Source of the DNA: Bremerella alba
GTDB lineage: Bacteria; Planctomycetota; Planctomycetia; Pirellulales; Pirellulaceae
Length of the DNA stretch: 64,000 bases
Reading direction: 5' to 3'
Assembly: GCF_013618625.1 (NCBI RefSeq)
Contig: NZ_JABRWO010000002.1
Location: forward strand, 372,001-436,000
This document shows positions 35,401 to 43,691 of the stretch, in pieces; the stretch's first letter is position 1, and every line of letters begins with the position of its first letter. Below the pieces are notes generated by a model that worked only from the letters and a program-made list of their open reading frames with translations, ran no database searches and was not told the origin of the DNA. The position numbers and the translations under genes were made by a program.

Positions 35401-38400
35401 GGTCAGACGAACCACCTTGGGTGGCAAGTAAACGCTGTTGGCAGGACGAATGAATAGCAACACCGTGCTGCCCACTCGGTTGGTGTTGATCTGAAGTTTG
35501 ACCGTGTCTCCGGCCTGGTACTCCTTCTTATCTGGAATCAATTCCAGGTCGTTGAAACGATACTCAGACCCATCGAAGCCTTGTCCACGAATCGTGAAAA
35601 TGTAGCCACCTTCCTGGGTATGGCCCGCCTCGTCGGTAAGCTTCAGGCTTAACCGGTACTGTCCGGCGGCGGTGGCTTTCATGGTTTGGCTGACACTGCC
35701 CTCCCCTTTCATTTCCACATCCCAAGACTGAACTTCTGTCTCGACCGGTTGCTTCTGATCGTCGTAGGTGATCTTGAGAAGCTTCAACTCACCCTGGCCG
35801 GCAACGTCACGGGCATCGAGCGTTTGGGCCAGGAAATGGGCATGGATGGTATCGCCGACATCGTAGTATCCGCGATCGACCCAGGTGTAAACCTTAAACG
35901 GCTGTCGGGCCACCAACACCTTGCCGGTCCCCACGATCGTTCGTCGCGATTGATCGCGAACTTCGGCGGTGATCGTGTACTGATGGTCTTCGTTGCCATG
36001 CAGTGCCTTGGCCAGTGCCGTATCAATTTCGACGTCGATGGTTCCGTCTTCACCGATCTCGACTTCCTGCTCGGCGACTAGCTCGGGCGGATTATGCGAT
36101 CGCCCGATCCAAAATGGTGCCGGTCGAATGCAGCCAACCCACTTCTGGTATCCGGGGTACCAGGGATAGTCGTACGCGAACCACCAGTAACCATTGCCGA
36201 AGCACCAGTCCCAGCGTGCGGATGGAAACCAGTTGCGGTTGTACGGCGAGCGTTCGATTTTGTACTTCACCGTGGCATTGGTCACCGGCGAACCGAAGTA
36301 GTACTTCGCGTTGATCTTGGCCGTGATCTTTTCGCCCAGCTCAACCGGCTTTTCCGGCGCATCGATGGTGACCTCGAATTCAGGCTTCTTGTACTCCTCG
36401 ATCCGAAACTGAATGTTGCCGTAGCTCGTATGGAGATTGTACTGGCCGAGTTTCGCATCAGAAGGAATCTCCCAGGTACCCTCCATGCCGCCGTACTCGT
36501 CGGCAGTGAACTGTTTGTTGAAGATCTCGTTGCCTTGCGGATCACGCAATTGAATATTGAACGACTTTCCGGCGAACTGACTGGTATCGGCCTGATCGTA
36601 TTGCGATCGTCGCGTCCAGAACTTGTACTTCACCGATTGAGCGGGCCGATAGACAGGCCGATCGGTTATGCCGTAGCTGCGTACCTGGTTGTAAGTGGCA
36701 TCGTGGCGACGACCGTACCAAATGTGCTGAAAGCCCAGAAACGCGAAACGTCCCTGGTCGGTCCGAGCCATGACCAACCATTGATACTGGTGCGTCAACG
36801 GGTCGTCGGACAGAATCACTTGACCGTCCGTATCGGTAAACTCAGCGAAGTTCTTCGTCAAGATGTTGTAGCGATTCTGATTACGAACTTGCTCGACCTT
36901 GTAGCCGAAGTACTCCAGGTTGGCCTTTTCGATCGGCTTGCCACTGGCCGCATCGGCGACGTAGTAGTACTTCTTCTGATCAAGCTGTTTGCTGACAATC
37001 ACCGTATCGGCGACCCAGACAACCACCTTGCAGACGTTGCCGTCCTTCATTTTAGCGGTCACCATGTATGCGCCGGCGTTGTTCAATGGAGCATGCACGT
37101 CGATGCGGCGATCTAGATGATTAGGACGGGGATCGAGCTTCTCCGACCACTTGGCTACCTGGTCGCCCAGGTATGCCTTGCCACCATCTTGAAAGAGAAT
37201 CTTCTCGCCGACCTGTTGAAACTGAATCTTCTGATAGTCGATGCGGCCGGGGTTGGATTTCAGATACTGCTTCACATCGGAAAGCAGCTTCTCCATCTTG
37301 ATCGCGTGGGCCGTGAACTCAACATCGGTTCCATTGCGGAACAAGTACTGCAGCGTTGCTCCCTGGCCGGCCGCATTGACCTGGCCTCCTTGGAACTGTC
37401 CCAGGTTGTTCACAATCTGCTCAAGTCGCGTGCGGCGATAGTGGTTCGAACCGGGGCCGACATCGGCAATCGCCTCTCGCCATACCTGGGCCGCTTTGGG
37501 ATATTGTCGACGATTCTCGAAGATGGAAGCGACTTGATCATAAGCCGAACTACGCTGCGGACTCTCTTCCTGGATCAGCTGCTGCCAGATTTTGATGTGA
37601 TTGAATTCGTCTGGTAGCTCGAAGCGTTTGATTCCAGTGGCCAGGCGGGCAATCGTTTCGTTCTCTTTCAAGGTTCCCAACGACAAAAGGTGAGGCGTTT
37701 CGTTGTCGTCCGCTTCATTTTGTGGGGCGAAGAAATATTGATACTGTTGAAGCGTCTGCACGCCGAACTGTGAGTTAAGAAAGCTGGCCCAACGCAGTTT
37801 CACCTGGCCGGTACGACCGGGATCGTACTCTCCCACTTGCTGCATGGTCCAGCGCATCCGCTCGCCATCATTCTTGGCATCTTCCCACGACTTGGGAGCG
37901 AGGTAATAGATTGGGTTGCCCTCTTCATCGACTGGGGCACCCTGATTCGATCCGCCGTAGTTGTAGCTCTCGTCGTAATCGGGCAGCGTCGTGATATCAG
38001 TCAGGTACTGTAACTGCCAGGCCCCGCGACCATAGTTATTGCGGAGAAAGAACTCCGATACTTGCTGAAAAAGATTCGCCATGTCCGGCTCAGCGTCTTG
38101 GGCCTGAGCGACTTTCATCGCTTCGACATAAAGCTGCAGGGCACGCGTGCGATCGCGGTCGATGCTGTTCACTCGTTTCCCACCTCCGCGAACAGGCCCC
38201 CGCTGAAACTCGTTGTCGTTGATGACTCCCCAGTGATTCAAGCTTTGGTATTGCGTGGCGATTGCCTGCAGAACCCGCCATTGGTCTTTTTGAGCCTCGG
38301 CGGCTTTCTCCAAAAACGCGTCGATCTCAGGATATCGGTTCAACCGCTGCAGCGATTGGACCGGAACGTAGATCAAACGAGCAAGCTCTTTCGGATCTTG

Positions 38401-38601
38401 CTGGGGATCGAAGAAAAGTTTCTCTGCGGCCTCGTACGCTTCCTTGTAGTTTCCGTCTTGGTAAAGCTTTTCCATTTGTTTCACATCAAGCGCCGGCGAT
38501 TGAACCGTAGAAGCCTGCGATCCGATCCAGACGGTCATCAATGCAGCACAACTGCAAATAATGGCCAAAGGAACGGTGCGTAGAAGCGAATAGTTCGTCA
38601 T
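32428..38601 (-). CDS. Giant bacterial alpha-2-macroglobulin family protein
   Basis: The 2057-residue exported protein starts with a signal/anchor (VPLAIICSCAALMTVWIG), an N-terminal TPR-like helical region to about residue 420, then a long series of macroglobulin beta-sandwich domains (MG2-like YGITDRPVYRPAQSVKY at ~640, FRIEEYKKPEFEVTI at ~730). A Gly/Ala/Met-rich bait-like stretch lies around 1215-1280 just before VRSNFADTALWSGGV (start of the alpha-2-macroglobulin core). The thioester motif is YPYGCTEQTLNRF with Cys1513. The alpha/alpha toroid thioester domain and receptor-binding-like C-domain follow. Such proteins trap proteases in the periplasm; the length exceeds typical bacterial members (about 1500-1650) because of the N-terminal extension. 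It stands alone. Confidence 0.9.
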   Translation of the reverse strand: MTNYSLLRTVPLAIICSCAALMTVWIGSQASTVQSPALDVKQMEKLYQDGNYKEAYEAAEKLFFDPQQDPKELARLIYVPVQSLQRLNRYPEIDAFLEKAAEAQKDQWRVLQAIATQYQSLNHWGVINDNEFQRGPVRGGGKRVNSIDRDRTRALQLYVEAMKVAQAQDAEPDMANLFQQVSEFFLRNNYGRGAWQLQYLTDITTLPDYDESYNYGGSNQGAPVDEEGNPIYYLAPKSWEDAKNDGERMRWTMQQVGEYDPGRTGQVKLRWASFLNSQFGVQTLQQYQYFFAPQNEADDNETPHLLSLGTLKENETIARLATGIKRFELPDEFNHIKIWQQLIQEESPQRSSAYDQVASIFENRRQYPKAAQVWREAIADVGPGSNHYRRTRLEQIVNNLGQFQGGQVNAAGQGATLQYLFRNGTDVEFTAHAIKMEKLLSDVKQYLKSNPGRIDYQKIQFQQVGEKILFQDGGKAYLGDQVAKWSEKLDPRPNHLDRRIDVHAPLNNAGAYMVTAKMKDGNVCKVVVWVADTVIVSKQLDQKKYYYVADAASGKPIEKANLEYFGYKVEQVRNQNRYNILTKNFAEFTDTDGQVILSDDPLTHQYQWLVMARTDQGRFAFLGFQHIWYGRRHDATYNQVRSYGITDRPVYRPAQSVKYKFWTRRSQYDQADTSQFAGKSFNIQLRDPQGNEIFNKQFTADEYGGMEGTWEIPSDAKLGQYNLHTSYGNIQFRIEEYKKPEFEVTIDAPEKPVELGEKITAKINAKYYFGSPVTNATVKYKIERSPYNRNWFPSARWDWCFGNGYWWFAYDYPWYPGYQKWVGCIRPAPFWIGRSHNPPELVAEQEVEIGEDGTIDVEIDTALAKALHGNEDHQYTITAEVRDQSRRTIVGTGKVLVARQPFKVYTWVDRGYYDVGDTIHAHFLAQTLDARDVAGQGELKLLKITYDDQKQPVETEVQSWDVEMKGEGSVSQTMKATAAGQYRLSLKLTDEAGHTQEGGYIFTIRGQGFDGSEYRFNDLELIPDKKEYQAGDTVKLQINTNRVGSTVLLFIRPANSVYLPPKVVRLTGKSTVHEIAVLKKDMPNFFVEAVTIADAQVHDEAKEIVVPPETRVLDLQVETDAKEYLPGREGKIKLKLTDHTGEPFVGSTVITVYDKSVEYISGGSNVTDIKEFFWKWRRHHHPQTEHSLNLYSHNLTPKGQLALQYLGAFGRSVADEFEGLSDRDEIAEAEGFGRGGGVQSRMRGAAMAKGAMADAMPAAAPLAAQSLAMAGEDKADQQAGQGPTDLVEPTVRSNFADTALWSGGVVTNEKGEAEFKLDLPENLTAWKIRTWAMGQGTKVASAESEVVTRKNLIVRLQAPRFFVQTDEVVLSANVHNYLKTEKSAVVSLDIPAELMSSDSPLTQKVTIPAGGEVRVDWTVKVTQEGEAAITMKALTDEESDAMQQSFPVYVHGMLKTESWAGTVQPEHNSQSITISVPEDRRPEDSRLIIRYSPSLAGAMVEALPYMIDYPYGCTEQTLNRFVPTVITRKVLGEMGIDLKSIAEHQNNLNAQEIGDPAQRNDRWNAGWDGKLKNPVFDDAELTKMVKSGVQRLTEMQNSDGGWGWFSGYHEHSYPHTTAVVVRGLVIAERNGAAVVPDVIERGKQWLIKYQKGEVQKLQNADDKKKPWKLKADNLDAVVFGVLAELDHNNNAMRGFLYRDRNNLSVYGKALFALALHQVGDAEKLAMLRRNLDQYLVTDQENETAYLKMPADSSWWYWYGDAVEANAYYLKLLAATDAENVTARRLVKYLLNNRKHATYWKSTRDTALCVEAMADYLRATDELNPEMTVEIFIDGQKKAETEFTKQNLFTVDNTVELTGMQLTDGEHKVEVRRKGSGPVYYSAYLTNFTLEDFITKAGLEVKVERRFYRLDRDEDATAKAVGARGQALKEKVVKYKRTLLENESQVTSGDLIEIDLVIESKNDYEYLMFEDKKAAGFEPVDLQSGYNGNTLGAYMELRDEKVTFFVRQLPRGKHTLTYRLRAEIPGKFSALPTVAQAMYAPELVGNSDEMKIRIKDLD

Positions 38602-39044
38602 GGGGTGTCCTCTCCGAGGTATCTTCGATGTTGAGTGGGGTGTCTAAAAGCAGATTGTCTTGCCCAGGTGTAGACGATTTCAAGCCAAGATTCGATTTCA
38701 GTAAAACCGGATTACGGAGTACTTTTCCGTGACTGCCATTTTATGAAGTTTTTCACATTTCGCCCTTACCAATTTTGTTGACGCAGATGTCTAAAAACTT
38801 AATCAATGACGCTAACATAGAGGAGAGAACGTCTCTTTCCACAAGAGCCGATCTCGCTACAATTGGTTGATCTACCCCCCCTGACAATGAATTTACCCCC
38901 ATCGTTGTCGATATAACCGATTTATGAAACAAAATCGGTCGCTTCCTCGTCGTACTAGCAGAGGCGAATCCGGTTCCACTAAGGCAATTTGGTGAAACGG
39001 CAACTAGCCTTGAATTAAAGAATACCTATTGCGAGTTTCGAGGA
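38602..39044. other. 443-base intergenic region, no gene seen
   Basis: AT-rich spacer between the divergent alpha-2-macroglobulin gene and the gene starting at 39045. I see no ORF with coding character and no RNA gene. It must hold promoters for both genes; TTGACG at about 38779 followed by AT-rich sequence is a possible -35 element, but this is too far from 39045 to assign with confidence. Confidence 0.5.
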
Positions 39045-41492
39045 ATGACACAAGCAACCAATCCTTACCAAATGTGGTTGGGTCTCAACGTCGCCGGTCG
39101 GCCTGACTGCTACACGCTGTTGGGACTGCCCACGTACGAGGCAGACACCGGCAAAATCATGGTTGCTGCGCAGAATGCCCTGTCGCGCGCCTCGATTCCC
39201 ATGGCTCCTGCCGACGAGCCACTTCGTCAGACGCTCGTTTCGGAAATCCAATTGGCCCAGAACTGTTTGTTGGATCCGGCTCAAAAGCAAGCCTACGATC
39301 AACAACTTCAGGCCTATTTCAGTGGACAAGCCGCACCCGTCGCAGTCGCTCAACCGGTTGCTGCGGCACCCGTTCAGCATGCGACGCCTATACAGCAGGC
39401 AATGCCGGCGAGCCCGGCTTCCGATTCAAGCAGCGATATTCCGCTGAAAGCCAAGAAGGCATCTGCGGCGACATCCGCCAAAAGCAGAGCGAAAAACTCG
39501 GCATTCGGCTTATATATGGGTGGCGTTGCGATTCTCTTGCTCGCGGCAATCTCCGGCGGGGCCCTTTACCTTTTCACCGAGAAGGTAGAAGAACCGATCG
39601 CCAAAGCCGACCCACAGCCGGCAGACACTTCCCCGAAACCACTTATCAAGGAAGAATCCGAGCAAACAAAGAAGAATGCAAATTCGCTTCCAGGCCCTAA
39701 AAACGGCAATCGTCCGACATCTAACGATCTGGCCAGTTCGATCCCAGGACTAGGGGATCCGGAAGAAACCATGGCCGGAATGCCGGCGATGCCTACCAAG
39801 CCGCCCGAACCCCAAGCCACCGCCAAGGACCAAGCCGAACTGAAATCGGCGCTGGAAACGGCCTGGCGTGGGATCAGCGAGCAAGATTTTGCCAAGTCAT
39901 CGATTGCCCTGGACAAAGTTCGCAAAGCCCCTAAAACCCCCACTGGCAAGACCGACTTCGATCGCGTCGACCAGTTCGTCCAAGACTTGATGGCCTATAA
40001 CAGGGCTCTCAACGAAGGGTCCGCCTCGTTGCGTGAAAATGAAGAACTGACCGTCGGCAGCACAACATTCACCATAACGACGCTGGATGATCGGCGCGTT
40101 GTCGTTCGCTTTGCCGGCCAAAACAAAGGGTACGAGCGTGGTGAACTACCGGAAGGTTTCCAGCGAGCGATTGCCCTGAGCCGCTTGAAAGGGGAAGACT
40201 CCGTGAAACAGCGTGTGGAAGCTTCCCACCTGTTGCTCTCGCCGAAGGCCGATATCGAGTACGTCCGCAATTTGTGGACTCAATCAGGTGCCGACGGAGG
40301 TGCTCTGGCCGCCTTGGAAGCCGGCAAAAGAAAGTATCTAGCCGATAGTATGGTCGCCGACAATTCGCCCGCCATGCCGACCGAGATGATTTCGACCCCG
40401 ACCGACACCAATTCCATGTCTCCCATGGAGAATCGCGAAACCACGCCTGCCGATTCGACGGCGGACGTCGCTCAGCTGGCCAACCTTATGAAACAGGCTC
40501 GTCAGCAGATTATTGACCGCAATGCCACTGCGGCCCAGCAGTTAATCTCTCAGGCCGCGCCGCTTGTTTCAGCTCCTGCACATCAAGAAAAGCTCGGCTA
40601 CTTAAAAGAAGTCGCCGATTTGAATCAGCAGTTCTGGCAAGCTGTTTCAGGAAGTCTCACCAAGCTTCCGGCCGACTCGGAACTCGACGTCAACGGCAAG
40701 CTGATTCGCATTGTCGAATCAGACTCGAATCGTCTGGTCATTCGGATGGACGGTGAGAACCACCGGTACACGCTTGCCGATATTCCCGCCGGGCTGGCCA
40801 AGTTCCTCGCCGAGCAGGAATTGCCCACGCAAGCCGACTCGAAGAAAATCATCGGTGCATTCCTTCTGGTGACCCCAGAAGGCGGCCCCGACAAGGCTCG
40901 CGAAGAGTGGGCTACCGGCTTTCTTGACGAAGAAGAAGTCAACAACCTTGCCGGTGTGGTAACAGATCCTTACAAGCTTGCCGACGACCTGATTAAGCAA
41001 GCCAATATTCCTGCCGAGACCGAAATCTCGCAGCCGGCAGCCGCTTTTCAGGAACAATGGAATTCGCGTATTCAATCGGCACAGCGCCTCGACGATCATG
41101 CCAAGATCGGACAAGACATGGCCACGGCCGCAATGGCCATGCCCAACGGATCGCCCCAACAGTTCGCAGGATTCCGCTATGCCTTAGCCGAAGCGGCCCG
41201 CGGGGGAGACTTCGCGACTTGCTCGCATATTATCCAAGACTGGCACACTCGGTTCGCCATCGATCAAGGGGAATGGCACCTCAAAGCCATGCAGCTAGCA
41301 GCCGGGTCAAGCATGTCTTCTAAAATGCATGCTGCGATTGCCCAACATGCCATCAAGCATGTGCCGCTACTGAAAGCAAGCGGCCAGACCAAGGCCGCCA
41401 GCGCCATGCAAGCACTCGCGGAAGACTCAGCAAGGAAGGCACGCGACAAAGACCTGGTAGAAGCCGTAAAACAGCTAAGCTCTACTCCTTAA
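39045..41492 (+). CDS. Single-pass membrane protein with J-domain-like N-terminus
   Basis: The 815-residue protein begins NPYQMWLGLNVAGRPDCYTL followed by LLGLPTYEADTGKIMVAAQ and IQLAQNCLLDPAQKQAYDQQ, a pattern that recalls planctomycete proteins with a J-domain-like helical start (YxLLGL, ending 'L.DP..R..YD'), although the HPD motif is absent. A transmembrane helix follows at about residues 153-177 (FGLYMGGVAILLLAAISGGA). The large outer part (residues 180-815) contains two related halves, each with a short beta segment (VGSTTFTITTLDDRRVVVRF and VNGKLIRIVESDSNRLVIRM), so it is partly duplicated. No enzyme motif is visible. It is not in an obvious operon. Confidence 0.6.
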   Translation: MTQATNPYQMWLGLNVAGRPDCYTLLGLPTYEADTGKIMVAAQNALSRASIPMAPADEPLRQTLVSEIQLAQNCLLDPAQKQAYDQQLQAYFSGQAAPVAVAQPVAAAPVQHATPIQQAMPASPASDSSSDIPLKAKKASAATSAKSRAKNSAFGLYMGGVAILLLAAISGGALYLFTEKVEEPIAKADPQPADTSPKPLIKEESEQTKKNANSLPGPKNGNRPTSNDLASSIPGLGDPEETMAGMPAMPTKPPEPQATAKDQAELKSALETAWRGISEQDFAKSSIALDKVRKAPKTPTGKTDFDRVDQFVQDLMAYNRALNEGSASLRENEELTVGSTTFTITTLDDRRVVVRFAGQNKGYERGELPEGFQRAIALSRLKGEDSVKQRVEASHLLLSPKADIEYVRNLWTQSGADGGALAALEAGKRKYLADSMVADNSPAMPTEMISTPTDTNSMSPMENRETTPADSTADVAQLANLMKQARQQIIDRNATAAQQLISQAAPLVSAPAHQEKLGYLKEVADLNQQFWQAVSGSLTKLPADSELDVNGKLIRIVESDSNRLVIRMDGENHRYTLADIPAGLAKFLAEQELPTQADSKKIIGAFLLVTPEGGPDKAREEWATGFLDEEEVNNLAGVVTDPYKLADDLIKQANIPAETEISQPAAAFQEQWNSRIQSAQRLDDHAKIGQDMATAAMAMPNGSPQQFAGFRYALAEAARGGDFATCSHIIQDWHTRFAIDQGEWHLKAMQLAAGSSMSSKMHAAIAQHAIKHVPLLKASGQTKAASAMQALAEDSARKARDKDLVEAVKQLSSTP

Positions 41493-41502
41493 TAAGGCCA
41501 AC

Positions 41503-41525
41503 CCCCCAAGAGACTTTCTTGGGGG
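41503..41525 (+). terminator. Hairpin 11 bases after the 815-residue gene, terminator-like
   Basis: CCCCCAAGA at 41503-41511 pairs with TCTTGGGGG at 41517-41525 across a five-base loop. There is no T-run, so it is a weak or Rho-assisted stop at best. Confidence 0.5.
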
Positions 41526-41717
41526 AATCTGCTGCGGAACATGAAGCTTCGCAATAAGCCTTTCCGATTATTCTCATAGCTACACGCACACTTAGTTAGC
41601 TAAGACTTCCCCTTCGTATTGCCGATAATTGATACCAGGGGATGCAGTGCACGCATGCCCTTTAGTTCTTGCCATTGGAGGGCAAGAACGCGATTGATCG
41701 ACGGGAAGGATGCCCGA

Positions 41718-43691
41718 ATGCCCCCTGCTAGAAAACTCACCTCCCATTTGGCCGCCTTGGCCCTCGGTCTAGGCTTGGTCAGCGCGTTGTGGTTCTGGGG
41801 AGCGGCCCCCTCACCGGTGGAAGCAATTCCCCATCTTATTTCCCAGCCGCATCCCTATGATTTCGATTGGCCCGAAGTCTATATGACCCTGGCCAACAAG
41901 TGCGGCGGATGTCATCGCCCCAACTCAAAACGCGTCGACCTGAGTACGTACGAATCACTGTTGGCCGGTAAGGTAGACAACGATCGTTTGGTAGTCCCGG
42001 GAAATCCCCAAGACTCGGCACTAATGATGTACATCGAATGGGATGAACATGCCCAGCCAGGCTCTGGTATGCCCCGCACGCCGGAAATGCCACCAGACAA
42101 GATGGAATGGCTTACCCAAGGTCAGCAGGAAGCCATCTATCGTTGGATTGAAAACGGTGCGCTCGAATACGCGCTGCCCGAGAACTGCAACATTACGCCC
42201 CTGACCGAGATGGAGTTTCCCTCGGCCAAGCAGTGTCAGGCCTGCCATCCCAAGCAGTACGACGAATGGTCTCGCTCGATGCACGCCTATGCACAGCATA
42301 GCCCCGTGTTCGAGGCCTTCAATCTGACTCTCATGGAACGCACCAGCGGAACACAGGGAACCTTCTGTACACGCTGCCACACACCAGTCGGTACCGCGCT
42401 AGGCGAAAACGGCAACCGCCGTAACGTCCATCGCTCTAGAATTTCGATGGAAGGGGTCACGTGTGTCTCTTGCCACCGTCGCAGTACCAAGCACTATAAG
42501 GCCAGCGGTCGCGTTCCTGTCGAACCCGGCAAGTTGCTCGATGCGTGCATGTACGGTCCCTTCGACGATGCCGATGGCGGCCAGGCAATGGGAACGCATG
42601 AATCGAAAGGGCTGCCTTACATCAAGACTTCGCAATTCTGCGGCGAGTGCCACGACGTCACCAACCCGCAAGGGGTTCGTCTGGAAGAAGCCTTCAGCGA
42701 ATGGCAAAACAGCCCCGCAGCCAAACAGGGAATTACCTGCCAACAGTGTCACATGGGCCCCGTCCAAGGCGTCCCCTTCCAAGATTGCGAACGTCCCCTT
42801 GGACGAGCCGCAGTGGTGCCTAACGTGCCGGAAGACCAACTACCGCTGCGTCGGCTTACCGATCACACGTTCGCCGGTCCTGACTATTCGCTGCTTCCCG
42901 ATACCGAGTTTCCAGAGAAGCTCGACTGGATGTACGAGAAAGACTATCGCGATTTGGCATCGCTATCAGACTACGAGAAGGAAACCCTTACCGAACTTCG
43001 CAAGAAAAACCGCCATAGCCTCCGTATCGCCAGTGAAAAGCGTTACGAAGTCCTTTCTCAAGCGGCGGACCTCTTTGTGAAGGCGCCTCAGACCGCTCGT
43101 TGCGGCGGCAAGGTCGATGTCGATGTCGAAGTCAAAAGCAAACTAGCCGGGCACAGCTTTCCCACCGGATTCACCGCCGAGCGGCAAGTGTGGGTATCGA
43201 CCCTGGTTCAAGATGAACAAGGGCGGACCGTCTTCAGCTCCGGCGATCTCGACGACAACGGCGACCTCCGCGACGAACACAGTCATGCGGTCCTGGCCGG
43301 CAAGGTTCCTTACGATCGATTCCTGCTCAACTTCCAGAACAAGTTCACGGCCCTAACCGCCGAAGGCACCGACCGTTCGGTGATCCTTTCAGTGAATCGC
43401 CACCTCACGCCAATCAACATCGTGCGACCCGCCGAAGGCATCTCAGCTTCGTTTGGTCGTCCGCCCACATTCCGTATCGCCAAAGGCAGCCTGGCCCCTC
43501 TTTCCAAGCAAGGGCAAAGCTATCCGGTCCGTCTACCCAACGAGCCTGGCACCTACCATGTGACGGTACGTCTGAACTTCCGACATCTTCCACCCACGCT
43601 TCTGGATCGCATCGGAACGCCTCACTTGAAGCATCTGCTTGAAGTCGTCGTCCTTCAAGAATGGTGTGGCACGATCGAGGTCACCCCATGA
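41718..43691 (+). CDS. Six-haem cytochrome c: planctomycete cytochrome domain fused to a c554-like domain
   Basis: The ATG at 41718, preceded by GGGAAGGA, gives 657 residues. After a signal anchor (LAALALGLGLVSALWFWG) come six CxxCH haem sites: Cys62 (CGGCH), Cys173 (CQACH), Cys217 (CTRCH), Cys249 (CVSCH), Cys308 (CGECH) and Cys341 (CQQCH). The first belongs to a planctomycete-type cytochrome domain with YMTLANKCGGCHRPNSKRV and MPPDKM supplying a distal Met; the other five form a c554/NapC-like cluster. Residues 460-657 are a beta-rich haem-free domain (HSFPTGFTAERQVWV). The gene ends in ATGA overlapping the next start, so it is coupled to the beta-barrel gene. It should act in periplasmic electron transfer. 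Confidence 0.88.
   Translation: MPPARKLTSHLAALALGLGLVSALWFWGAAPSPVEAIPHLISQPHPYDFDWPEVYMTLANKCGGCHRPNSKRVDLSTYESLLAGKVDNDRLVVPGNPQDSALMMYIEWDEHAQPGSGMPRTPEMPPDKMEWLTQGQQEAIYRWIENGALEYALPENCNITPLTEMEFPSAKQCQACHPKQYDEWSRSMHAYAQHSPVFEAFNLTLMERTSGTQGTFCTRCHTPVGTALGENGNRRNVHRSRISMEGVTCVSCHRRSTKHYKASGRVPVEPGKLLDACMYGPFDDADGGQAMGTHESKGLPYIKTSQFCGECHDVTNPQGVRLEEAFSEWQNSPAAKQGITCQQCHMGPVQGVPFQDCERPLGRAAVVPNVPEDQLPLRRLTDHTFAGPDYSLLPDTEFPEKLDWMYEKDYRDLASLSDYEKETLTELRKKNRHSLRIASEKRYEVLSQAADLFVKAPQTARCGGKVDVDVEVKSKLAGHSFPTGFTAERQVWVSTLVQDEQGRTVFSSGDLDDNGDLRDEHSHAVLAGKVPYDRFLLNFQNKFTALTAEGTDRSVILSVNRHLTPINIVRPAEGISASFGRPPTFRIAKGSLAPLSKQGQSYPVRLPNEPGTYHVTVRLNFRHLPPTLLDRIGTPHLKHLLEVVVLQEWCGTIEVTP

Noticed and set aside
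36094-37116. Long plus-strand open frames inside the alpha-2-macroglobulin gene (also 33403-34149 and 34477-35163)
   Set aside because: They are antisense shadows of a strongly conserved minus-strand gene with recognisable domains; no ribosome-binding sites or homology support them.
42399-42839. Minus-strand open frame opposite the cytochrome haem region
   Set aside because: Antisense shadow of a gene with six unmistakable CxxCH sites.
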